This document shows, in pieces, positions 1-5,073 of a stretch of DNA of 5,073 nt (within the stretch, counting starts at the first letter, position 1; every line of letters begins with the position of its first letter). A program made the translations under genes and the position numbers. Origin of the DNA: Pseudomonas sp. (lineage in GTDB: Bacteria; Pseudomonadota; Gammaproteobacteria; Pseudomonadales; Pseudomonadaceae); NCBI GenBank assembly GCA_029240955.1, contig JARDZH010000219.1, positions 1-5,073 on the forward strand, given 5' to 3'. The notes under the pieces are model-generated. The model was not told where the DNA came from. It searched no databases and saw nothing but the letters and a program-made list of their open reading frames with translations.

Positions 1-1040
1 CAACCGTTGGTGAACACGATCTTTTCTTTGTGGGCGCGAGCATCTTCTACTGCCAGTTGCAGTTGCTCCAACCCCAGTACGCCGCGCTCGGAGCCTTCTT
101 CGCGCTGGATGGCGCGACGCAATTCGGGGGCGCTGATGGCGGCAGTCCCCAGCTTGCCGACCACGATGCCGGCCGCAAGGTTTGCAAGGCCTACCGCGTG
201 TGGCAAGTCTTCGCCGGCTGCGATGGCGGCAGCCAGGGTGGAAATGACGGTGTCGCCTGCGCCGGTCACGTCGAACACTTCACGAGCGCGGGCCGGCAGG
301 TGCAGGGCGTTCTGGTCCGGACGCAGGAGAGTCATGCCGTGCTCACCGCGGGTGACCAGCAGCGCGCCCAGCTCCAGCTCTTCCATCAACTGAGCGCCCT
401 TGGTCACAAGCTCCGCCTCATCAGCGCAATGGCCGACGATGGCTTCAAACTCGCTCAGGTTCGGCGTGATGATGGTGGCGCCGCGGTAGATAGCGAAGTC
501 CTTGCCCTTGGGGTCGGCCAGCACTGGAATGCCGCGCGCGCGGGCAGCCTGAATCAGGATCTGATGGTTTTTCAGTGCGCCTTTGCCGTAATCGGAAAGA
601 ACAAGCACCTTCACGCCGTCGAGCAGGTTGTGAACTTCTGAGCCCAGTGCCAGCGCGTCAGTGGTGAACGGCTCTTCGAAGTCGATCCGCAGCAATTGCT
701 GGTGGCGACTCATGACCCGCAACTTGACGATGGTCGGCTGATTGGCGATGCGCTGGAATCGCGCCACGACACCGGCGGCGGCCAGGCTGTTGGTCAGGCT
801 GTCGGCGGCTTCGTCTTCGCCGGTCACACCGACCAGCGAAGCGGGCGCACCCAGCGCGGCGATGTTGAGGGCTACGTTGGCGGCTCCGCCTGGACGGTCT
901 TCGATCTGGTCGACCTTGACCACCGGCACCGGCGCTTCAGGGGAGATCCGCGAGGTGCCGCCATGCCAGTATCGGTCGAGCATGACATCGCCCACCACCA
1001 GGACAGGCGCTTGATCGAAACGCGGCAAGGACAACTTCAT
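1..1040 (-). CDS. hldE: Bifunctional heptose-7-phosphate kinase / heptose-1-phosphate adenylyltransferase HldE, 3' end beyond the window
   Basis: HldE makes ADP-heptose for the LPS inner core in the cytoplasm. Its N-terminal domain phosphorylates D-glycero-D-manno-heptose 7-phosphate at C1, and its C-terminal domain transfers AMP from ATP. The reading frame opens at the ATG at 1040-1038 ([10 protein letters not shown]...) and runs 346 complete codons to the left edge without a stop. It shows a full PfkB/ribokinase-type kinase domain: [10 protein letters not shown] at about residues 16-25, the glycine-rich RPGGAAN at 49-55, [10 protein letters not shown] near 191-200, TRGE at 230-233 and the anion-hole/catalytic DVTGAGD at 257-263, with D263 as the expected base. 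The last visible residues are FTNG plus two bases compatible with Cys, which is the FTNGCFD start of the nucleotidyltransferase domain. That domain (roughly 125-130 residues in a family of about 475) lies outside. The ribosome site is weak (ACGGG about 8 bases before the ATG). No lesion is seen in the visible part. Confidence 0.96.
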   Translation of the reverse strand, partial: MKLSLPRFDQAPVLVVGDVMLDRYWHGGTSRISPEAPVPVVKVDQIEDRPGGAANVALNIAALGAPASLVGVTGEDEAADSLTNSLAAAGVVARFQRIANQPTIVKLRVMSRHQQLLRIDFEEPFTTDALALGSEVHNLLDGVKVLVLSDYGKGALKNHQILIQAARARGIPVLADPKGKDFAIYRGATIITPNLSEFEAIVGHCADEAELVTKGAQLMEELELGALLVTRGEHGMTLLRPDQNALHLPARAREVFDVTGAGDTVISTLAAAIAAGEDLPHAVGLANLAAGIVVGKLGTAAISAPELRRAIQREEGSERGVLGLEQLQLAVEDARAHKEKIVFTNG

Positions 1041-1075
1041 CGAACAACCCGTACTAAGAAATGAACAGGGGCGGA

Positions 1076-1084
1076 ATCTTAGCA
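1076..1084 (-). promoter_or_regulatory. Candidate extended -10 promoter element for hldE
   Basis: Read on the minus strand, the bases are TGCTAAGAT: a TGn motif directly before TAAGAT, which matches the sigma-70 -10 consensus at four of six positions. No good -35 hexamer lies 16-18 bases upstream, as is common for extended -10 promoters. Transcription would start near 1069 and give a leader of about 30 bases before the hldE ATG. The 181-base gap after msbA makes a separate hldE promoter reasonable. This is motif matching only. Confidence 0.4.
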
Positions 1085-1179
1085 CAGGGTTTGGAACAGA
1101 CTGATCCTTGGGTGCTGTAGAAAATCTCCGGTCAGCGTTGAAGCGTAGGCGGCTTCGCCGACTCTGCACGCAAACCGGC

Positions 1180-1211
1180 GGGCGGTAGCATGGAGGCTAC
1201 CGGCACCGCCC
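1180..1211 (-). terminator. G+C-rich bulged hairpin after msbA, possible weak terminator
   Basis: On the minus strand, 11 bases after the msbA stop, GGGCGG (1211-1206) and TAGC (1199-1196) can pair with GCTA (1189-1186) and CCGCCC (1185-1180). This leaves a 6-base bulge and a 6-base loop. The core GGTAGC/GCTACC pairing is perfect. No run of T follows (the next bases are GCCGGTTTGCG), so it is not a textbook intrinsic terminator. It could instead slow polymerase, protect the 3' end, or only attenuate read-through into hldE. A second small hairpin (CGGC-TTC-GCCG, 1150-1160) lies just beyond. Confidence 0.35.
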
Positions 1212-1221
1212 CTTGGAAAGG

Positions 1222-3024
1222 TTAAACGGCTCCGACCGGTGCCGGCTCGTCCAGGCCCATGGCGTGCAGGCGGGAGTAGTAACCGTTCTGCGCCAACAGC
1301 TCGGCATGCGTGCCGCGCTCGACGATACGGCCGGCATCCATGACCAGAATCATGTCGGCTTTCTCGATGGTCGAGAGACGGTGGGCAATCACCAGCGTCG
1401 TGCGGCCTTTCATGACCTGATCCAGCGCCGCCTGGATGTGGCGTTCGGACTCGGTGTCGAGCGCCGAGGTCGCTTCGTCGAGAATCAGCAGCGGCGAGTT
1501 CTTGAGCAGCGCACGCGCGATGGCCAGTCGTTGACGCTGACCGCCGGACAACAGCACACCGTTTTCGCCTACTTGAGTATCGAACCCCTGAGGCAGCTGG
1601 TCGATGAACTCCTTGGCGTATGCATCGGCTGCCGCCGCTTCGATATCGCCGCGCGGTGCGCCGGCCAGATCGCCATAAGCAATGTTGTTTGCCACGCTGT
1701 CGTTGAACAGGGTCACGTTCTGGGTGACCTGAGAGATATGGCGACGCAGGTTACGCAGCTGATAATCGTTGATATCGACGCCATCGAGCAGGATGTTGCC
1801 TGTCTCGTGACCATAGAACCGGGGGATGAGGTTTGCGAGCGTCGACTTGCCGCTGCCGGAGCGGCCGACCAGCGCGATCATCTGACCCGGCTCGGCGCGG
1901 AAACTGATGTCGTTGAGCACCTGCCGCTCGGTCCCGGGATAGGTGAAGCTCAGGTTGCGTACTTCGAGCGTGCCGCTGACCTTGTCCTTCTCGACGCTGC
2001 CGGTGTCGACCTCAGGCTCGACATCCAGCTGTTCGAAGATGCTTTCGGCACCCGCCACGCCTTTCTGGATGGTGGAGCTGACCTCGGAAAGCTGGCGAAT
2101 AGGCTTGGGCAACAGGCCGGCTGCCGTGATATAGGCCACCAGATCACCTGCCGAGGCTTCGCCGCGCAACAGCAGCACCAGGAACATCAGCACGGCCATC
2201 GCGGTGTAGATCACCAACTGCAGCATCGGCGTGTAGATCGCGCCGGTGCGGGTCATCCTCAGCTGCTTTTCGGTGTTGCCGTTACTGGCACGGGCAAAAC
2301 GGTCCTGTTCGTACTGCTCGCCGCCGAAACTGCGAACCACGCGGTAGCCCTGGATGGTTTCGGAGGCCACGTGAGTCACGTCGCCCATTGCCACCTGGAT
2401 TTTCTTGCTCTGCTTGCGGAATTTCTTGCTGGCCGTGCCCACCATGACGGCAATCAGCGGCAGGATTGCAAGCATCACCAAGGTCAGCTTCCAGTTCATC
2501 CACATCAGGTAGACGAACAGGAAGACCACCGTCAGACCTTCACGAATGACGACCTTGATTGCATCGGTTGCGGCACCCGTCACCATGGTGACGTTGAAGG
2601 TGATGCGGGAAATCAGATGCCCCGAATTATGAGTATCGAAATAGCGATTGGGCAGTACCAGCAGCTTGTTGAACAGTTCTACACGCAGGTCATGCACCAG
2701 CCCGAGCGAAACCTTGGCCAGAAAGTAGTTACCCAGAAAGGAGCCGAAGCCCTGCCAGGCGGCGATCAGAACGATCAGCAGCGGCACGGCCTGCAGCAAT
2801 TTCAGGTCTTGCAGATATGGCACGTTGGGAAACAGGACCGCGTCGGGGTTGGTGAGCCCATCGACGAAGTACTTGAGGATACCCGCCAGCATCGGTTGGG
2901 TAGACGCGAAGATCACGAAACCGATGATACTGAGCAGAAAGATGCCTGCGTACGGACGCACGTACGACAACAAGCGGAAGTAGATTTTCACGCTGGAAGT
3001 GGCGGACGATTCGGAGGGTTTCAT
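1222..3024 (-). CDS. msbA: Lipid A-core flippase MsbA, ABC transporter with fused membrane and ATPase domains
   Basis: MsbA is an inner-membrane homodimer that uses ATP to flip core-lipid A from the cytoplasmic to the periplasmic leaflet. The 600-residue protein has the family's usual length. Residues 1 to about 335 form the ABC type 1 membrane domain with about six hydrophobic helices (for example 25-45, 80-100, 160-177, 180-197 and 270-288). Residues about 353-590 form the ATPase domain: A-loop Y362, Walker A GRSGSGKST at 387-395 (K393), Q-loop Q435, signature LSGGQ at 492-496, Walker B LLILDE at 512-517 (E517), D-loop SALD at 520-523 and H-loop H548. All key residues are intact. I chose the ATG at 3024 (MKPSESS...). 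An in-frame GTG at 3063 would add 13 residues, but it lies in the likely -10 element, and Pseudomonas MsbA starts near this ATG. The ribosome site is modest (CGGA about 5 bases upstream). msbA points the same way as hldE, 181 bases apart, and is divergent from the kinase-like gene. Confidence 0.97.
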   Translation of the reverse strand: MKPSESSATSSVKIYFRLLSYVRPYAGIFLLSIIGFVIFASTQPMLAGILKYFVDGLTNPDAVLFPNVPYLQDLKLLQAVPLLIVLIAAWQGFGSFLGNYFLAKVSLGLVHDLRVELFNKLLVLPNRYFDTHNSGHLISRITFNVTMVTGAATDAIKVVIREGLTVVFLFVYLMWMNWKLTLVMLAILPLIAVMVGTASKKFRKQSKKIQVAMGDVTHVASETIQGYRVVRSFGGEQYEQDRFARASNGNTEKQLRMTRTGAIYTPMLQLVIYTAMAVLMFLVLLLRGEASAGDLVAYITAAGLLPKPIRQLSEVSSTIQKGVAGAESIFEQLDVEPEVDTGSVEKDKVSGTLEVRNLSFTYPGTERQVLNDISFRAEPGQMIALVGRSGSGKSTLANLIPRFYGHETGNILLDGVDINDYQLRNLRRHISQVTQNVTLFNDSVANNIAYGDLAGAPRGDIEAAAADAYAKEFIDQLPQGFDTQVGENGVLLSGGQRQRLAIARALLKNSPLLILDEATSALDTESERHIQAALDQVMKGRTTLVIAHRLSTIEKADMILVMDAGRIVERGTHAELLAQNGYYSRLHAMGLDEPAPVGAV

Positions 3025-3053
3025 GAGAATCCGTCGTGTCAAAAAGAGGCCGA

Positions 3054-3062
3054 ATTGTATCA
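3054..3062 (-). promoter_or_regulatory. Candidate extended -10 promoter element for msbA
   Basis: The minus strand reads TGATACAAT: a TGn extension followed by TACAAT, which matches the sigma-70 -10 consensus at five of six positions. The hexamers 16-18 bases upstream (such as GGAGCG) do not resemble a -35, so the element would rely on the TGn extension. The start site would fall near 3047 and leave a leader of roughly 23 bases before the chosen ATG. This also argues against the upstream GTG at 3063 as the start codon. The stretch sits in the 117-base region between the divergent msbA and kinase-like genes, where no convincing plus-strand promoter was found; TAACAT at 3092-3097 is the best weak candidate. 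Confidence 0.5.
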
Positions 3063-3132
3063 CAAGCGGGTTTCAGCGCTCCCTGCTGCGGTAACATAGG
3101 CGCCCGTCCAGCCCAGCGGGGCATAGACAACC

Positions 3133-3136
3133 GGAG
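3133..3136 (+). promoter_or_regulatory. Ribosome binding site of the kinase-like gene
   Basis: GGAG lies five bases before the ATG at 3142. This is good spacing and supports that ATG as the start. Confidence 0.6.
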
Positions 3137-3141
3137 TATCG

Positions 3142-3780
3142 ATGCAAGCGCTTGACCACGCCCAATACCTGAAAATGGTTCAGGGAGCAGAAGTCCTTGA
3201 GGCCGACGGCACGGGCCACAAGGTTCTACGTCTGACGGACGGTTCGATGCTCAAACTGTTCCGCCGCAAGCGCGTCATCAGTTCAGCCGCCTGGTATCCC
3301 TATGCCCGGCGTTTCGCAGACAATTGCACGACCCTGGCCAACCGCGCGATCCCTTGCCCACACGTACGTACTGTTTACAGGATTGCCGAGATAGAGCGGG
3401 ACGCGGTGCATTACGATCCGCTCGCCGGGCGAACACTGCGCCAACTGCTGGGAAATGACGCCAGCGACGATGATCTGCGCATGCAGTTAGGGCGCTTCAT
3501 CGCCAGCCTGCATGAGAAAGGTGTCTATTTCCGCTCGGCGCATCTGGGCAACGTGGTGCTTACGCCTGACGGTCATCTCGGCCTGATCGACATCGCCGAC
3601 ATGAAGACCTATCGCCGCCCGTTGCGCAAACATCTGCGGCTACGCAACTTCAAGCACATGCTGCGCTACCGCGAGGACCGGCAGTGGCTGCTTGGCGACG
3701 GCAATCGCGCCTTTCTGAATGGGTACTTGAGCGGCCAGAGCCTGTGCAGTGCCGATGAAGTTTTGCGGTCCGTGGAATGA
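3142..3780 (+). CDS. Small LPS-kinase-like protein (Kdo/WaaP kinase fold) with an altered catalytic loop
   Basis: This 212-residue protein has no signal peptide or membrane segment and is likely cytoplasmic. It reads as a minimal protein-kinase-like fold of the Kdo kinase/WaaP/RIO type. LKLFRRKR at 37-44 fits the beta-3 strand with K38 as ATP-contacting lysine. GRFIASLHEKGVYF (117-130) fits the helix before the catalytic loop. FRSAHLGN at 130-137 is the catalytic loop, with N137 as the metal-binding Asn, and LIDIAD at 148-153 supplies the DFG-type Asp (D150), at the usual 13-residue distance from N137. The place of the catalytic Asp, five residues before N137, is taken by S132, so activity is uncertain. 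The C-terminal part (about 155-180) is rich in Arg, Lys and His. From memory, a similar gene (PA4998) sits between msbA and waaL in P. aeruginosa, and relatives have been labelled toluene tolerance protein or LPS kinase. A role in phosphorylating or sensing LPS core is inferred from context. The gene diverges from msbA and converges on the ligase gene, so it is transcribed alone. Its stop codon lies inside a hairpin. Confidence 0.8.
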   Translation: MQALDHAQYLKMVQGAEVLEADGTGHKVLRLTDGSMLKLFRRKRVISSAAWYPYARRFADNCTTLANRAIPCPHVRTVYRIAEIERDAVHYDPLAGRTLRQLLGNDASDDDLRMQLGRFIASLHEKGVYFRSAHLGNVVLTPDGHLGLIDIADMKTYRRPLRKHLRLRNFKHMLRYREDRQWLLGDGNRAFLNGYLSGQSLCSADEVLRSVE

Positions 3781-3810
3781 ACATGGCCGCTCGAAAGCGG
3801 CCATGTTCAT
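3777..3810. terminator. Perfect 15-bp inverted repeat between converging genes, likely two-way terminator
   Basis: ATGAACATGGCCGCT (3777-3791) and AGCGGCCATGTTCAT (3796-3810) are exact reverse complements around a 4-base loop (CGAA on plus, TTCG on minus). The kinase-like gene's TGA (3778-3780) is part of the left arm, and the ligase gene's stop (3818-3820) is only seven bases from the right arm. Placement between two converging 3' ends points to a shared terminator. Neither side has a clear T run, which is unusual for intrinsic termination, so blocking of convergent transcription or protection of the 3' end are alternatives. Confidence 0.7.
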
Positions 3811-3817
3811 GCAAGTG

Positions 3818-4978
3818 TCAGCGTCGGCGCCGGTCCTGAACCACACGCCCGAGCACCATCGCAGCAGGCAGCAACACCAGAACCCACAGTTCGTCGGGGT
3901 TACCGATCAACTTGGCGCCGTCGAAGTTGAGCATGACCAGTGCGCAGGCCAGATACAGCCCCCAGCCTTCATGCAGACGCACTGCATTCCACAAGGTCGC
4001 CGCCATCAGGACCAGAAACAACGCCAGTGAGACAGCTCCGGTATAAACGCCCATCGAGACGAATATGCTGTGCGGATGCTGAATGGCCATGCCTCCGGTC
4101 AGCGTCTGGGCAGTCCGAAACTCTACGCCGCATCCCAGCAGCCAGCCACAGTTGCGCCACTCGCCGGTCATGATTTCGAAAAGCTCGATCCGGAAGGAAT
4201 CACCCCGGACCATCAGTAGCTTGATCCACTGTTCGTCCTTGACTACCCAGAAACCCGCAAGAGCAATCAGCAAGAAGGCCAATAGCGCAAGAACGCTGCG
4301 TTTTGGCGAAAGGCGAACGGCATAAAGTGCGCAGACGGCGAACAGGAATGCGGCGCCAACCAGCGCGGTGCGGGTCTGGACGATAAAGGCCGCTACCACC
4401 AACGTGAGCACGACCGCACCGGCCGCTTCGATCCAGCGGCGTTCTCGTGCCCAGACTGGCAATGCCAGTGCAAGGCAGCAGACCAGCCAGCCGCTGGCGT
4501 AAATCACGTTCTCCATGCGCGCAGGAAGCAGATCAACGCGCTGGCCGAAAACAAATCGTCCTGTCACCCAACCGTAAACACTGACTGAGAGAATGTAGAA
4601 GCAGACGGTCCAGAACTGGCCGCGCACGAAGTTCGAGCTGCGAAAAAACTCGTTATCGGCCAGCCCCGCAACCACCATGATGAATAGGCTGACGTAAAGA
4701 ATGTGCTTGTAGAACTGGAAGTCTCCCGCGACCGCAGCCGGGACCAGAAACCAGAGCATGAACGCTGCCCAAGCGACACCTAGAGGCTGGCGAAATACGC
4801 CGGCGCCGCGGCGCTTGAGCACGAAGAACAGTCCAGGCAGTGCGATCAGGGCATAAAACACATTGTTGGTGACCTTGGCCGACGAGTTCAGGATAAAACT
4901 CAGCAGGAAGATCAGCAGCGCGGCACCAAAGTAAAGCTGTAGCTTGTTACTCGATATACCGGTTCGGTCAAATGACAT
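3818..4978 (-). CDS. waaL: O-antigen ligase family membrane protein (WaaL/Wzy_C type)
   Basis: Proteins of this family sit in the inner membrane and move O-polysaccharide from undecaprenyl diphosphate to the core-lipid A acceptor on the periplasmic face. The 386-residue product has about 12 hydrophobic segments (near 15-33, 40-55, 66-84, 92-107, 120-138, 157-177, 184-200, 205-222, 228-246, 305-330, 340-352 and 363-379) and a large hydrophilic loop at about 247-304. In or beside that loop are the family marks: R203 in QTRTA, R263 in SFRIELFEIM, the LLGCG turn at 280-284, and HPHS at 301-304 followed by GVYTG (310-314). This resembles the H[NSQ]x9G pattern reported for P. aeruginosa WaaL. No ATP-binding motif is present, as expected. 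The start at 4978 overlaps the upstream gene by 11 bases, and no strong ribosome site is visible, so translational coupling is likely. WaaL and the Wzy polymerase share this fold, so sequence alone does not settle the role; the neighbouring hldE and msbA favour ligase. Confidence 0.8.
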   Translation of the reverse strand: MSFDRTGISSNKLQLYFGAALLIFLLSFILNSSAKVTNNVFYALIALPGLFFVLKRRGAGVFRQPLGVAWAAFMLWFLVPAAVAGDFQFYKHILYVSLFIMVVAGLADNEFFRSSNFVRGQFWTVCFYILSVSVYGWVTGRFVFGQRVDLLPARMENVIYASGWLVCCLALALPVWARERRWIEAAGAVVLTLVVAAFIVQTRTALVGAAFLFAVCALYAVRLSPKRSVLALLAFLLIALAGFWVVKDEQWIKLLMVRGDSFRIELFEIMTGEWRNCGWLLGCGVEFRTAQTLTGGMAIQHPHSIFVSMGVYTGAVSLALFLVLMAATLWNAVRLHEGWGLYLACALVMLNFDGAKLIGNPDELWVLVLLPAAMVLGRVVQDRRRR

Positions 4979-5073
4979 TATTCAGCAACCAGCCTGTGGC
5001 AAGCCCAATGAGTACAGCGCCGATCATCTTCACGCGATCGCGGCGCTTGCGACGTTCTTTATCCAGCCGCTCT
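4968..5073 (-). CDS. C-terminal end of an unidentified protein with a charged stretch and a terminal membrane segment
   Basis: The frame is open from the right edge (first full codon GAG at 5072) to a TGA at 4970-4968, giving 34 residues. It starts with a highly charged stretch (ERLDKERRKRRDRVK), then a hydrophobic run of about 18 residues (MIGAVLIGLATGWLLNNVI) that ends the protein. This looks like a cytoplasmic helix followed by a tail anchor in the inner membrane, with positive charges on the cytoplasmic side. The stop falls 11 bases inside the ligase gene, in another frame, which supports co-transcription and coupled translation. I do not recognise the protein. In P. aeruginosa a core glycosyltransferase gene (wapR) sits here, but a tail anchor is not an obvious feature of such enzymes. 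The reading-frame evidence is the overlap, the codon composition and the sensible topology. Confidence 0.65.
   Translation of the reverse strand, partial: ERLDKERRKRRDRVKMIGAVLIGLATGWLLNNVI

Noticed and set aside
30..641. Plus-strand open frames over hldE (7-393, 30-641, 696-1064).
   Set aside because: They lie opposite a clear, intact HldE frame and their translations show no recognisable motif or membrane/signal pattern.
3036..3041. A perfect TTGACA on the minus strand, a possible -35 box just before msbA.
   Set aside because: It lies only about a dozen bases before the start codon, and 17 bases downstream (inside msbA) there is no -10-like hexamer.
3025..3063. A 13-residue N-terminal extension of MsbA starting at GTG 3063.
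   Set aside because: The added residues include hydrophobic, non-conserved sequence, the GTG sits in the likely -10 element, and the ATG at 3024 matches the usual Pseudomonas MsbA start.
1213..3099. A 628-codon open frame on the plus strand spanning the whole msbA gene.
   Set aside because: It is the antisense of a fully conserved msbA. Its translation is rich in His, Gln, Asp and Gly with no domain pattern, as expected from GC-rich reverse-strand codons, and it has no sensible ribosome site.
3749..4030. Short plus-strand frames downstream of the kinase-like gene (3749-4030, 3940-4173, 4083-4325).
   Set aside because: They are antisense to the polytopic membrane protein, whose hydrophobic segments and family motifs support the minus-strand frame.
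1..5073. Mobile elements, CRISPR arrays, tRNA or rRNA genes, or signs of recent transfer.
   Set aside because: No terminal repeats, transposase motifs, spaced direct repeats or tRNA-like cloverleaf sequence were seen, and base composition looks even across the window.

Overview
The window looks like a piece of a Pseudomonas chromosome, most likely from the fluorescens/syringae side of the genus. This is judged from the GC-rich codon use, the close resemblance of the HldE and MsbA proteins to Pseudomonas versions as I remember them, and the gene order hldE - msbA - kinase-like gene - waaL-type ligase. That order matches the lipopolysaccharide (LPS) core region of P. aeruginosa (PA4996-PA4999). 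No database search was possible, so the species is not claimed.

Layout from left to right. Positions 1-1040 (minus) hold the first 346 codons of hldE, a bifunctional heptose kinase/adenylyltransferase; the window edge cuts it at the first residues of the adenylyltransferase domain. Positions 1041-1221 are a non-coding gap with a likely extended -10 promoter for hldE and G+C-rich hairpins after msbA. Positions 1222-3024 (minus) are msbA, the lipid A-core flippase. Positions 3025-3141 are a divergent intergenic region with an extended -10 element for msbA. Positions 3142-3780 (plus) encode a small LPS-kinase-fold protein that lacks the usual catalytic aspartate. A perfect 15-bp inverted repeat at 3777-3810 separates it from the convergent gene. 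Positions 3818-4978 (minus) encode a polytopic membrane protein of the O-antigen ligase (WaaL/Wzy_C) family. Positions 4968-5073 (minus) are the last 34 codons of an unidentified gene that ends in a membrane anchor and overlaps the ligase gene by 11 bp.

Together the genes describe one pathway. HldE supplies the activated ADP-heptose precursor of the inner core, MsbA flips core-lipid A across the inner membrane, and the WaaL-like ligase joins O-polysaccharide to it on the periplasmic side. The kinase-like protein resembles enzymes that phosphorylate core sugars, but its active site is altered. This is mostly ordinary core-genome housekeeping content. No mobile element, tRNA, rRNA, CRISPR array or clearly new system is visible. 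The most interesting points are the altered kinase motif, the hairpin shared by two converging genes, and the unidentified tail-anchored gene product at the right edge.
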